Shown piece after piece: positions 8,655 through 18,000 of a stretch of 64,000 nt of DNA. Under the pieces are notes generated by a model that was not told the origin of the DNA, ran no database searches, and saw only the letters and a list, made by a program, of their open reading frames with translations. Made by a program: the position numbers and the translations under genes. Source of the stretch: Paraburkholderia nodosa (GTDB lineage Bacteria; Pseudomonadota; Gammaproteobacteria; Burkholderiales; Burkholderiaceae); the NCBI RefSeq assembly GCF_001718195.1, contig NZ_MCNV01000031.1, positions 1-64,000 on the forward strand, read 5' to 3'. Position 1 is the first letter of the stretch. Each line of letters opens with the position of its first letter.

Positions 8655-9083
8655 TTGTTCCAGGGGGCGTCGGCGCTAACACTCGATGCGAAAGGACGGA
8701 TGTCGATTCCGTCTCGCTATCGGGAAGCGCTGCAACAACAGGCAGAAGGACGGGTGACGATCACCAAGCACCCGGACGGCTGCCTGTTGCTATTTCCGCG
8801 CCCCGAATGGGAAGTGTTCCGCTCGAAGGTCGCCGCGTTGCCGATGGACGCGCACTGGTGGCGCCGTATTTTTCTGGGCAATGCGTCCGACGTCGATGTC
8901 GATAGTGCTGGCCGCGTGCTCGTCTCACCTGAATTGCGTCTGGCGGCAGGAATGGAAAAGGAAGTCATGCTGCTCGGCATGGGTAGTCATTTTGAGTTGT
9001 GGGATGCGCAGACCTACGCCGCCAAGGAACAGGCGGCGATGGCGCAGGGCATGCCCGACGCCTTGAAAAATTTCACGTTCTGA
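8655..9083 (+). CDS. mraZ: Transcriptional regulator MraZ
   Basis: A 142-aa DNA-binding protein with two SpoVT/AbrB-like halves, each with its signature (DAKGRMSIPSRYR near residues 11-23 and DSAGRVLVSPELR near 80-92). In other bacteria it represses or modulates the division and cell-wall cluster that it heads. The start codon is TTG: TTG TTC CAG encodes the conserved MFQG start, with AAGGGGGAG just upstream, and no ATG is suitably placed. It is the first gene of the dcw cluster and lies about 70 bases after the candidate MraZ boxes. rsmH follows after 17 bases. Confidence 0.95.
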   Translation: MFQGASALTLDAKGRMSIPSRYREALQQQAEGRVTITKHPDGCLLLFPRPEWEVFRSKVAALPMDAHWWRRIFLGNASDVDVDSAGRVLVSPELRLAAGMEKEVMLLGMGSHFELWDAQTYAAKEQAAMAQGMPDALKNFTF

Positions 9084-9100
9084 TCGCGGTTCAAAACGCT

Positions 9101-10054
9101 ATGGCATCTGCGATGGGACAGGGACTGCAGCATCGCACGGTGCTGCTAGACGAAGCGGTGAACGCGCTGGTCACGCGCGCGGACGGCGTCTATGTGGACG
9201 GCACGTTCGGTCGCGGCGGGCACAGTCGCGCGATCCTCGGGCGTCTCGGCGAGGCCGGGCGCCTGATCGCGTTCGACAAGGACCCGCTGGCGATCGCGAC
9301 GGCGCAAACCGTGAACGACGCGCGGTTCTCGATCGTGCATGAGAGTTTTGCTTCGCTGCGCGACGAGCTCGCGTCGCGCGGGGTAGGGCGTGTGTCGGGA
9401 ATATTGCTGGACCTTGGCGTGTCGTCGCCGCAGTTCGACGATCCGCAGCGCGGTTTCAGTTTCCGCGCGGATGGTCCGCTCGACATGCGGATGGACCCGA
9501 CGCGCGGCGAGTCCGCCGCTGACTGGCTCGCTCGGGCCACGTTGCAGGAACTGACGGAGGTAATTCGGGATTATGGGGAAGAACGGTTTGCTTTTCAGAT
9601 TGCAAAGGCGCTTGTTGCTCGCCGGGCAGAGTCCGACCGTCTCGGGCCTCTCGACAGCACGGGCGAGCTTGCCCAAATCGTGGCTAACGTCGTCAAAACC
9701 CGTGAGAAGGGTAAGGACCCGGCAACCCGCACCTTTCAAGCTATACGGATTCACGTCAATCAAGAGCTTGCGGAGCTGCAGGTCGTTCTAGAAGCAGCAC
9801 TGTCGTTGCTGGAACAGGGGGGGCGGCTGGTGGTCATCAGCTTTCATTCGCTCGAAGACCGGATCGTCAAGCGGTTCATGCAGGCGCACGCAAGCGCGCC
9901 GGCGGTGGATCGCCGCTTGCCGATCCGCGCCGTCGACCTGCCGAGCCCGCCGCTCAAGCTGCTCGGCCGCGTATTCGCGAGCGACGAAGAAGTCGCCGCG
10001 AATCCGCGCGCCCGCTCGGCCGTGATGCGCACCGCGGAGCGCGTCACGCCATGA
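9101..10054 (+). CDS. rsmH: 16S rRNA (cytosine(1402)-N(4))-methyltransferase RsmH
   Basis: A 317-aa SAM-dependent methyltransferase that modifies C1402 in the ribosomal P site. The SAM site DGTFGRGGHS is near residue 28, and LLDLGVSSPQFD and the later VVISFHSLEDRIVK motif are both typical. The length is close to the E. coli protein (313). The start at MASAMGQ was chosen because homology begins at HRTVLLDEAV and this ATG lies after the mraZ stop; an upstream in-frame extension overlaps mraZ. The stop overlaps ftsL by 4 bases (ATGA), which indicates coupled translation. Confidence 0.95.
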   Translation: MASAMGQGLQHRTVLLDEAVNALVTRADGVYVDGTFGRGGHSRAILGRLGEAGRLIAFDKDPLAIATAQTVNDARFSIVHESFASLRDELASRGVGRVSGILLDLGVSSPQFDDPQRGFSFRADGPLDMRMDPTRGESAADWLARATLQELTEVIRDYGEERFAFQIAKALVARRAESDRLGPLDSTGELAQIVANVVKTREKGKDPATRTFQAIRIHVNQELAELQVVLEAALSLLEQGGRLVVISFHSLEDRIVKRFMQAHASAPAVDRRLPIRAVDLPSPPLKLLGRVFASDEEVAANPRARSAVMRTAERVTP

Positions 10055-10407
10055 ATCGTCTGAACATCTTCCTGCTGATCGTCGTCATGGGGTGCGCGCT
10101 TTCCGTCGTGAACGCCACCAATCAGCAGCGCCAGATCTTCATCCAGTTGCAACGTGCGCAGTCGCAGGAGCATCAGCTTCAGCAGGACTACGCACAGCTT
10201 CAATATCAGCAGAGCGCGCTGTCGAGAACGTCGCGCATCGAACAGATCGCCACCGACTCGCTCAAGATGCAGCCCGTCACGACCGGACGCACGCAATATC
10301 TGACGCTCGCGCCCGGCAGCGCAACCGCCGTCGACGCACCCGTGCCGACCTCGGCGCCCCCGCAGGGCGCCGCGCCTACGCCTGCCCGCCGCGGAGGCAC
10401 GCGATGA
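10051..10407 (+). CDS. ftsL: Cell division protein FtsL
   Basis: A 118-aa bitopic division protein with a short cytoplasmic start, one membrane segment (about residues 4-24) and a periplasmic coiled-coil rich in Gln and Leu (residues 26-70). FtsL pairs with FtsB and FtsQ and helps to activate FtsWI at the septum. The C-terminal 35 residues are a Pro/Ala-rich tail. It overlaps rsmH and ftsI by 4 bases each. Identity rests on topology and position more than on sequence, which is weakly conserved in this family. Confidence 0.92.
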   Translation: MNRLNIFLLIVVMGCALSVVNATNQQRQIFIQLQRAQSQEHQLQQDYAQLQYQQSALSRTSRIEQIATDSLKMQPVTTGRTQYLTLAPGSATAVDAPVPTSAPPQGAAPTPARRGGTR

Positions 10408-12296
10408 AAAAGGACAATCGCCGCAAGAGCGTTGCCTTCAGCGCCAACCCCATTCTCTCCGTGCGCCTGCCGATGTGGCGCTCGAAGCTCGTCGTATTCC
10501 TGCTCTTCATGGCGTTCGTCGCGCTTGCCGCGCGCGCATTCTGGATTCAGGGGCCAGGCAACGCGTTCTATCAGAAGCAGGGCGAAAGCCGCTACCAGCG
10601 CACGATCGAGTTACCGGCCACGCGCGGCAAGATTCTCGACCGTAACGGCCTCGTGCTCGCCACGAGCCTGCCCGTGCGCGCGATCTGGGCGATTCCCGAA
10701 GCCGTGCCCGACGATCTCGGCGCCGACAAGCTCAACCAGCTCGGCGCGCTGCTCGGCATGAACACGAAAGAGCTGCGTGCGAAGCTCCACGAAGACAAGA
10801 CCTTCGTCTATGTGAAGCGCCAGGTGCCGCTCGACGTCGCGCAGAAAGTGACGGCGCTCGACATTCCGGGTATTTACCAGCGCAACGAATACAAGCGCTT
10901 CTATCCGGAAGGCGACGTCACCGCGCACTTGATCGGCTTCACCAACGTCGAGGACGAGGGCCAGGAAGGCGTCGAGCTGTCGGACCAGAAGGTGCTCGCG
11001 GGCGTGCCGGGCATTCGCCACGTCATCAAGGACCGCATGGGCCACATCGTCGAGGACGTCGACGAGACGGTCGTGCCCCACGATGGCAAGGACGTCGAAC
11101 TGTCGATCGACAGCAAGATTCAGTACATCGCCTATTCGAACCTGAAGGCTGCCGTCGAGAAGTTCAGGGCCAAGGCCGGCGCTGCGGTGGTGGTGGACGT
11201 GCGCACGGGCGAAGTGCTCGCGCTCGTGAACTATCCGACCTACAACCCGAACGACCGCTCGCATCTCACGGGCGAGCAGCTTCGCAACCGCATCCTCACC
11301 GACGTGTTCGAGCCGGGTTCGATCATGAAGCCCTTCACGGTGTCGCTTGCGCTGGATCTGCACCGCGTCTCGCCGAGTACACTGGTGGATACGGGCGCGG
11401 GCCACTTCACCCTCGACGGTGCGACCATCACCGACGACGCCGGTTTTGGCGTGCTGACGGTGGGCGGCGTGATCCAGAAGTCGAGCAACATCGGCGCGAC
11501 CAAGATCGCGATGACGCTCAAGCCCGAAGAAATGTGGGACATGTACACCAGCATCGGTCTCGGTCAGGCGCCGAAGGTCGGGTTCCCCGGCGCGGCGGCG
11601 GGCCGTTTGCGTCCGTGGAAAAGCTGGCGCCGCATCGAGCAGGCGACGATGTCCTACGGCTACGGCCTCTCCGTTTCGCTGTTCCAGCTCGCGCGCGCGT
11701 ACACGGCGATCGCGCACGACGGCCAGATTCTGCCGGTCACGATCTTCCGCCACCCCGGCGACACGCAGCCGGTGCAGGGCACCCAGGTCTTCGCGCCGAC
11801 CACGGCGCGTGAAGTGCGCACGATGCTGGAGAGCGTGGTGTCGAAGGACGGCACTTCGCCCGACGCCGCCGTGCCCGGCTACCGCGTGGGCGGCAAGTCC
11901 GGTACGGCGTACAAGCACGGCCCGCACGGCTACGATCATTCGAAATACCGCGCGTCGTTCGTCGGCATGGCGCCGATGCCGAATCCGCGCATCGTCGTGG
12001 CCGTCACGGTCGACGAACCGACGGCCGGCAGCCACTTCGGCGGTGCCGTGTCGGGTCCGGTGTTCTCGGGCATCGTCGGCGATACGCTGCGCTCGCTCAA
12101 CGTTCCGCCGGATATGCCGGTGAAGCAGCTCGTCGTCGAGGATAACAGCGCCGCCGCCTCGGCCCCGGCCGTCGCGAACGCGCCCGCTGCGCCCGTGAAG
12201 CACGCGGCGAACACGCCTACCGCGAAAAGCGCCGCAGCCGCGCATCACATGACCGTCGCGGACAACGCGAAAAATCGACCCGGAGTCGTCCGATGA
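10404..12296 (+). CDS. ftsI: Peptidoglycan transpeptidase FtsI (PBP3)
   Basis: A 630-aa class B penicillin-binding protein that crosslinks septal peptidoglycan in the periplasm, working with FtsW. It has an N-terminal membrane anchor near residues 30-50, a dimerisation/pedestal domain, and the transpeptidase domain with the active-site motif SIMK (Ser306), SSN (360-362) and KSGT (498-501). The C-terminus has an Ala/Pro-rich tail of about 50 residues after the catalytic domain. ATGA overlaps join it to ftsL before and murE after. Spacing of the three motifs is normal. Confidence 0.97.
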   Translation: MKKDNRRKSVAFSANPILSVRLPMWRSKLVVFLLFMAFVALAARAFWIQGPGNAFYQKQGESRYQRTIELPATRGKILDRNGLVLATSLPVRAIWAIPEAVPDDLGADKLNQLGALLGMNTKELRAKLHEDKTFVYVKRQVPLDVAQKVTALDIPGIYQRNEYKRFYPEGDVTAHLIGFTNVEDEGQEGVELSDQKVLAGVPGIRHVIKDRMGHIVEDVDETVVPHDGKDVELSIDSKIQYIAYSNLKAAVEKFRAKAGAAVVVDVRTGEVLALVNYPTYNPNDRSHLTGEQLRNRILTDVFEPGSIMKPFTVSLALDLHRVSPSTLVDTGAGHFTLDGATITDDAGFGVLTVGGVIQKSSNIGATKIAMTLKPEEMWDMYTSIGLGQAPKVGFPGAAAGRLRPWKSWRRIEQATMSYGYGLSVSLFQLARAYTAIAHDGQILPVTIFRHPGDTQPVQGTQVFAPTTAREVRTMLESVVSKDGTSPDAAVPGYRVGGKSGTAYKHGPHGYDHSKYRASFVGMAPMPNPRIVVAVTVDEPTAGSHFGGAVSGPVFSGIVGDTLRSLNVPPDMPVKQLVVEDNSAAASAPAVANAPAAPVKHAANTPTAKSAAAAHHMTVADNAKNRPGVVR

Positions 12297-13843
12297 GCGC
12301 CACGCGCACCCAGCATCCCGCGCACCGGCAGATCGCGGACGCGCTCGCATGGCTGCGCGCGCACGTCGCGCCAGAAGCGGGCCTGCACGCCGACACGCGC
12401 TCGCTCAAGCCGGGCGATGTGTTTCTCGCCTACGCCGTCGAGGGCGCGGACAGCCGCCCGCACATCGCCAACGCGATCGAGCGGGGCGCTGCAGCCGTGC
12501 TGTATCAGCCGGAAGGGTATGCGGGCGAGAAGCTCGACGCGTCGATTGCGCTGGCTGTACCGCAGCTCGACGTGCTCGCGGGCGAAATCGCCAGCGGCTG
12601 GTATGGCCACCCGAGCGATGCCATGCTCGTGGTCGGCGTAACGGGAACAAACGGCAAGACGTCGTGCAGCCAGTGGATCGCCTCGGCGTTGACGGCCATC
12701 GGCCAGAAGTGCGCGATCGTCGGCACGCTGGGCACGGGCTTTCCGGGTCAGCTCGTGCATACGGGCTTCACCACGCCCGACGCGCCGCAGCTGCAGCGCA
12801 GCCTCGCGCAATTGCGCGGCGCTGGCGCACAGGCGATCGCGATGGAAGTCTCCTCGCACGCGCTGCATCAGGGCCGCGTGAACGGCACGTCGTTCGACAT
12901 CGGCGTCTTCACGAATCTCACGCAAGACCATCTCGACTATCACCACACGTTCGAGGCCTACGAGGCCGCGAAGGCGCGTCTGTTCGCATGGCCGGGCCTG
13001 CGCGCCGCGATCATCAACACCGACGACGCAGCGGGCCGCCGCCTGATCGCCGCGACGCGCGGCAAGGCTCGCACGATTGCGTACAGCGTGGCGACGCCCG
13101 CCGCCGACGCACCCGTCGCCGACGCGTGGCTGCGCGCGAACGACGTGCGCGCGACCGCCACCGGCACGGCGTTTCATCTGGAAACGTCGGATTGGGGCGA
13201 GGCGCAAGTCGAGGCGCATGTTCTCGGCCTCTTCAACGTGAGCAATCTGCTCGGCGTGCTCGGCGCGCTGCTTGCGGCGAACGTGCCGCTCGTCGCGGCG
13301 CTCAACGAGATCTCGAAGCTGCAGCCGGTGAACGGCCGCATGGAGCGTCTTGGCGGCCGCGCCGATCACGACGAGCCGCTCATCGTGATCGATTACGCGC
13401 ATACGCCGGACGCGCTCGAAAAAACGCTCGAAGCGCTGCGCCCGATGGCGGCCGCACGCGGCGGCCAGCTCGTCTGCATGTTCGGCTGCGGCGGCGATCG
13501 CGACGCGACCAAGCGCCCGCTCATGGGCGCGATCGCGGAACGCCTCGCCGACCAGGTCGTCGTGACGAGCGACAACCCGCGCAGCGAGTCGCCGGCCGCG
13601 ATCATCGAGCAGATCGCGCAAGGCATGCGCGACGCCGCGAAGGCGCGCCGCATCGAGGATCGTGCGAGTGCGATCCTGCAGGCGGTGCGCGGCGCGGCGC
13701 GCGAAGACGTCGTCGTGCTGGCCGGCAAAGGCCACGAGGCGACCCAGGAAATCATGGGCAAGAAGCGCGCGTTCTCCGATCAGGACCACGCGCGGCTTGC
13801 ACTCGCCGCCCGTGCCACGCACGGGCGCGGAGGTGGTGAATGA
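12293..13843 (+). CDS. murE: UDP-MurNAc-tripeptide synthetase MurE (meso-DAP-adding)
   Basis: A 516-aa cytoplasmic ligase that adds the third stem residue to UDP-MurNAc-L-Ala-D-Glu using ATP. The P-loop GTNGKTS is near residues 117-123, EVSSHAL and the central-domain carbamylated-Lys region are present, and DNPR near residue 427 is the motif linked with meso-diaminopimelate selectivity rather than lysine. It overlaps ftsI and murF by 4 bases each. Confidence 0.97.
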   Translation: MSATRTQHPAHRQIADALAWLRAHVAPEAGLHADTRSLKPGDVFLAYAVEGADSRPHIANAIERGAAAVLYQPEGYAGEKLDASIALAVPQLDVLAGEIASGWYGHPSDAMLVVGVTGTNGKTSCSQWIASALTAIGQKCAIVGTLGTGFPGQLVHTGFTTPDAPQLQRSLAQLRGAGAQAIAMEVSSHALHQGRVNGTSFDIGVFTNLTQDHLDYHHTFEAYEAAKARLFAWPGLRAAIINTDDAAGRRLIAATRGKARTIAYSVATPAADAPVADAWLRANDVRATATGTAFHLETSDWGEAQVEAHVLGLFNVSNLLGVLGALLAANVPLVAALNEISKLQPVNGRMERLGGRADHDEPLIVIDYAHTPDALEKTLEALRPMAAARGGQLVCMFGCGGDRDATKRPLMGAIAERLADQVVVTSDNPRSESPAAIIEQIAQGMRDAAKARRIEDRASAILQAVRGAAREDVVVLAGKGHEATQEIMGKKRAFSDQDHARLALAARATHGRGGGE

Positions 13844-15264
13844 CGATGCTTTCCCTGCGGGAAGCCGCGGCGCTGATTCCCGGCGCGAGCGTACTCGGCG
13901 ACGAGAACGCCACGTTCGAGCGCATTTCGACCGACAGCCGCACCACCGGCCCCGGCGATCTCTTCGTCGCGCTCAAGGGTGACCGCTTCGACGCGCACGA
14001 CTTTCTCGGCGAAGTAGCGAACCGCCAGGTGAGCGCGGCGCTTGTTTCGCGCAGCCCCGGCGACTGGCGCATCCCCGCGCTGCGCGTGGACGACACGCGC
14101 AAGGCGCTCGGCGCGCTCGCGCTCGGCTGGCGCCGCCGCTTCTCGATGCCGCTCGTCGCCGTGACGGGCAGTAACGGCAAAACGACGGTCAAGGAAATGA
14201 TCGCGTCGATCTTCGCGGCGGCCGTTGGAGAAAATTTGCGTCTCGCGACCACCGGAAACCTCAATAACGACATCGGCGTGCCGTTAACGTTGCTGCGTTT
14301 GAGCGGCGCTCATCGGCTGGCGGTGGTCGAACTCGGCATGAATCACCCGGGCGAGACCGAGTTGCTGGCGAAATTCGCCGAGCCGACGGTCGCGGTGGTG
14401 AACAACGCGCAGCGCGAACATCAGGAATTCATGGCGACGGTGGAAGCCGTCGCGCTCGAGCATGCGAGCGTGATTCACACGCTCAAGCCCACGGGCGTCG
14501 CGGTGTTTCCCGCCGACGATGCCTACGCGAGCATCTGGCGCGTGGCGGCGACGGGTTCGCGCATCCTCGACTTCGCGCTGCATACGGATACGCGTGCGGT
14601 TGAAGCGGCAGTCACCGGCAAGCTCGTCGACAGGCTCGCGGGCAACCGTCTCGCGATCGCGACGCCGGAAGGCCATCTCGAAGTGGAGTTGAAGGTGCTG
14701 GGCGCACACAACGCGCACAACGCGCTCGCGGCCACGGCGGCGGCGATTGCGTCGGGCGTCTCGCTCGAAGCGATCGGCCGCGGGCTCGAGGCGTTCGAGC
14801 CGGTGAAGGGCCGCTTGCAGGTGAAGCGCGCGGCGCTTGGCGAGCTGACGGGCGCGACGGTGATCGACGACACCTACAACGCGAATCCCGACTCGGTGCG
14901 TGCAGCGATCGACGTGCTGGCTTTGCGCACGTCGCCGCGCGTGCTGGTGCTCGGAGACATGGGCGAAGTCGGCGACGACGGTCCCGCCTTTCACCGCGAG
15001 GTGGGCGCTTACGCGAAGGAACGCGGCATCGACGCGCTCTACACGCTCGGCGACGCAGCGCGTGACAGCGCGACGGCGTTCGGCGCGCAGGCGCTGCATG
15101 CCGCCGACGTGAGCGAACTCGTGCGCGCACTGGCTGGTGCCGGTTACGGCGCGGGCGCAACGATTCTCGTGAAAGGCTCGCGCTTCATGCAGATGGAGCG
15201 CGTAGTAGCGGCACTCACGAATCCGCAAAACCCTGCGCCGGACGCGAAGTCCGGTGCGCACTGA
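13840..15264 (+). CDS. murF: UDP-MurNAc-tripeptide--D-alanyl-D-alanine ligase MurF
   Basis: A 474-aa cytoplasmic ligase that attaches D-Ala-D-Ala to complete the UDP-MurNAc-pentapeptide. The P-loop GSNGKTTVKEM is near residues 109-119, ELGMNHPGE follows in the central domain, and DDTYNANPDS near residue 345 is a MurF signature. It overlaps murE by 4 bases and is 20 bases before mraY. Confidence 0.97.
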   Translation: MTMLSLREAAALIPGASVLGDENATFERISTDSRTTGPGDLFVALKGDRFDAHDFLGEVANRQVSAALVSRSPGDWRIPALRVDDTRKALGALALGWRRRFSMPLVAVTGSNGKTTVKEMIASIFAAAVGENLRLATTGNLNNDIGVPLTLLRLSGAHRLAVVELGMNHPGETELLAKFAEPTVAVVNNAQREHQEFMATVEAVALEHASVIHTLKPTGVAVFPADDAYASIWRVAATGSRILDFALHTDTRAVEAAVTGKLVDRLAGNRLAIATPEGHLEVELKVLGAHNAHNALAATAAAIASGVSLEAIGRGLEAFEPVKGRLQVKRAALGELTGATVIDDTYNANPDSVRAAIDVLALRTSPRVLVLGDMGEVGDDGPAFHREVGAYAKERGIDALYTLGDAARDSATAFGAQALHAADVSELVRALAGAGYGAGATILVKGSRFMQMERVVAALTNPQNPAPDAKSGAH

Positions 15265-15284
15265 AATACGAAGGAATACAAGGC

Positions 15285-16454
15285 ATGCTACTGGCGCTGG
15301 CGCAATGGCTGCAGAATGACGCAAGCTTCTTGCGCGTGTTCAGTTATCTGACGTTCCGTGCGGTGATGGCCACCATCACCGCGATGGCGATCGGGCTTTT
15401 CCTCGGCCCGTGGGTGATCCGCAAGCTCACCGCAATGAAGGTCGGCCAGGCCGTGCGCACGGACGGCCCGCAAACTCACCTCGTGAAGTCCGGTACGCCC
15501 ACCATGGGCGGCGTGCTCATTCTGCTGGGCATCGCGGTTTCTACCTTGCTGTGGGGCGATCTTACGAACCGCTTCATCTGGATCGTGATGCTCGTCACGT
15601 TCGGCTTCGGCGCGATCGGCTGGGTCGACGACTATCGCAAGGTCGTCTACAAGGACCCGCGCGGCATGTCTTCGCGCGAGAAGTACTTCTGGCAGTCGGT
15701 GATCGGTCTGTTCGCAGCGGTGTACCTCGCGTTCAGTGTGTCCGAAGCGAGCAACGTGCGCGTGTTCGATCTCTTCACGGCGTGGGTGCGTAGCGGCCTG
15801 TCGATGGGCCTGCCCGCGCGCGCCGACTTGCTGCTGCCGTTCCTCAAGTCGATCAGCTATCCGCTCGGCGTGTGGGGCTTCATCGCGCTCACGTACTTCG
15901 TGATCGTCGGCGCGAGCAACGCCGTGAACCTCACCGACGGCCTCGACGGTCTCGTGATCATGCCGGTCGTGCTCGTTGGCGCGTCGCTCGGCGTGTTCGC
16001 CTACGTGATGGGCAGCTCGGTCTACTCGAAGTATCTGCTCTTTCCGCATATTGCCGGAGCCGGCGAACTGCTCATCTTCTGTTCGGCGATGGGCGGGGCA
16101 GGGCTCGCGTTCCTCTGGTTCAACACGTATCCAGCGCAAGTGTTTATGGGCGACGTGGGCGCGCTCGCGCTCGGCGGCGCGCTGGGAACCATTGCGGTGA
16201 TCGTGCGTCAGGAAATCGTGCTCTTCATCATGGGCGGCATTTTCGTTGCGGAGACGCTCTCGGTGATGCTGCAGGTCACCTGGTTCAAGTACACGAAGAA
16301 GCGTTACGGCGAAGGGCGCCGCATCTTCAAGATGGCGCCGCTGCATCACCATTTCGAGCTGTCTGGCTGGAAGGAAACGCAGGTTGTCGTGCGTTTCTGG
16401 GTCATCACGCTGATGCTGTGTCTGATCGGTCTGTCCACGCTCAAGCTGCGTTGA
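15285..16454 (+). CDS. mraY: Phospho-N-acetylmuramoyl-pentapeptide-transferase MraY
   Basis: A 389-aa integral membrane enzyme with about ten membrane segments that transfers phospho-MurNAc-pentapeptide to undecaprenyl phosphate, making lipid I on the inner face of the membrane. Catalytic landmarks are DDYRK near residue 115, NLTDGLDGL near 215, the late loop with FMGDVGALALG, and the histidine triad HHHFE near 355. The ATG follows GAAGGAATACAAGG. Confidence 0.97.
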   Translation: MLLALAQWLQNDASFLRVFSYLTFRAVMATITAMAIGLFLGPWVIRKLTAMKVGQAVRTDGPQTHLVKSGTPTMGGVLILLGIAVSTLLWGDLTNRFIWIVMLVTFGFGAIGWVDDYRKVVYKDPRGMSSREKYFWQSVIGLFAAVYLAFSVSEASNVRVFDLFTAWVRSGLSMGLPARADLLLPFLKSISYPLGVWGFIALTYFVIVGASNAVNLTDGLDGLVIMPVVLVGASLGVFAYVMGSSVYSKYLLFPHIAGAGELLIFCSAMGGAGLAFLWFNTYPAQVFMGDVGALALGGALGTIAVIVRQEIVLFIMGGIFVAETLSVMLQVTWFKYTKKRYGEGRRIFKMAPLHHHFELSGWKETQVVVRFWVITLMLCLIGLSTLKLR

Positions 16455-16482
16455 GCCTCTAAGTAAGCAAGGGAAGCAAGCG

Positions 16483-18000
16483 ATGTTCGGCGAGAAGTTT
16501 CGGGATCGGCAAAAGCCGATGGTGCTCGTGCTGGGACTCGGGGAATCGGGTCTCGCGATGGCGCGTTGGTGCGCGCGGCATGGTTGCCGCCTGCGCATTG
16601 CCGACACGCGCGAAGCGCCGCCCAATCTTCCCGAACTCGCCGCGCGCGGCATCGACGCCGATTTCGTCGGCGGTCCGTTCACGACGGCGCTGCTCGACGG
16701 CGTGGAGCTCGTCGCAATCAGCCCGGGCCTCTCGCCGCTCGCCGAAGACCTCGTGCCGCTGATCGCGGCGGCACGCGAACGCGGCATCGAAGTGTGGGGG
16801 GAACTCGAACTCTTCGCGCAGGCGCTGCGCCATCTGGGCGAGAGCGGCTACGCACCGAAGGTGCTCGCCATCACCGGCACGAACGGCAAGACCACCACGA
16901 CGAGCTTGACAGGCATGCTCTGCGAGCGCGCGGGCAAGCGCGTGGCGGTGGCGGGCAACATCAGCCCGGCGATGCTCGACAAGCTCGCCGAGGCCATCGA
17001 CAACACCGCGCTGCCCGACGTCTGGGTGCTCGAACTGTCGAGCTTCCAGCTGGAAACGGCGCACACGTTCGAGCCGGACGCCGCCGCGGTCCTCAACATC
17101 ACGCAGGACCATCTCGACTGGCACGGCGGCCTCGACGCTTACGCGGCCGCGAAGGGCCGCATCTTCGGGCCGCGCACGACACGCGTGCTCAACCGCGACG
17201 ACGCGCGCGTCATGTCGCTCGCGAGCGTGAAGGCGAGTGGCGACGCGAAGATCGTGACTTTCGGCCTGAACGAGCCCGGGAACGACGGCGACCTGGGTCT
17301 GCTGCGCGAGAACGGCATGCAGTGGCTCGTGCAGGCCCACGACCTCGACGCGGCCGACGTACCTGTCTCCCCGCGTCGTCGCAAGCAGCAGGAAGCGGCG
17401 CCCGTGAACCTCGGCATGAAGCGCCTCATGCCCGCCGACGCCCTGCGCATTCGCGGTCTGCATAACGCGGCCAACGCGCTCGCGGCGTTCGCGCTCACGC
17501 GCGCGATCGATCTCGCGCCCGCGCCGCTTCTGCACGGCCTGCGCGAGTATCGCGGCGAGCCGCATCGCGTGGAGCTGATCGCATCGATCGACGGCATCGA
17601 CTACGTGGACGACAGCAAGGGCACGAACGTCGGCGCGACGGTGGCAGCGCTCGACGGCCTCGCGCAGCGCACGGTGCTGATCGCCGGCGGCGACGGCAAG
17701 GGCCAGGACTTCGATCCGCTCGTCGCGCCGGTTGCGCGCTGGTGCCGCGCCGTGATGCTGATCGGCCGCGACGCCTCGAAGATCCGCGCGGCGCTCGAAG
17801 AAACCGGCATCGCGATGAGCGACCACGCCACGCTCGAAGAAGCCACGCGCGCGGCGACGGCGCTCGCGCAACCCGGTGACGTCGTGCTGCTTTCGCCCGC
17901 TTGCGCGAGCCTCGACATGTTCCGCAACTACGCGCATCGCGCAGCCGTGTTCCACGACACCGTAGAAGCAATCGCTGCAGAACGGGGGACGATGATATGA
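16483..18000 (+). CDS. murD: UDP-N-acetylmuramoyl-L-alanine--D-glutamate ligase MurD
   Basis: A 505-aa cytoplasmic ligase that adds D-glutamate to UDP-MurNAc-L-Ala. The P-loop GTNGKTTTTS is near residues 132-141, ELSSFQLE near 185 and DDSKGTNVGAT near 375. The protein is about 65 residues longer than E. coli MurD; much of the excess is a basic insertion (PRRRKQQEAAPVNLGMKRLM) near residues 298-317, between the central domain and the RIRGLHNAANALAA start of the C-terminal domain. This longer form may be normal for the group. The stop overlaps ftsW by 4 bases. Confidence 0.96.
   Translation: MFGEKFRDRQKPMVLVLGLGESGLAMARWCARHGCRLRIADTREAPPNLPELAARGIDADFVGGPFTTALLDGVELVAISPGLSPLAEDLVPLIAAARERGIEVWGELELFAQALRHLGESGYAPKVLAITGTNGKTTTTSLTGMLCERAGKRVAVAGNISPAMLDKLAEAIDNTALPDVWVLELSSFQLETAHTFEPDAAAVLNITQDHLDWHGGLDAYAAAKGRIFGPRTTRVLNRDDARVMSLASVKASGDAKIVTFGLNEPGNDGDLGLLRENGMQWLVQAHDLDAADVPVSPRRRKQQEAAPVNLGMKRLMPADALRIRGLHNAANALAAFALTRAIDLAPAPLLHGLREYRGEPHRVELIASIDGIDYVDDSKGTNVGATVAALDGLAQRTVLIAGGDGKGQDFDPLVAPVARWCRAVMLIGRDASKIRAALEETGIAMSDHATLEEATRAATALAQPGDVVLLSPACASLDMFRNYAHRAAVFHDTVEAIAAERGTMI

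Noticed and set aside
16848..17102. Short minus-strand frames inside the mur genes
   Set aside because: No ribosome sites, no domains, and they lie opposite firmly identified genes.
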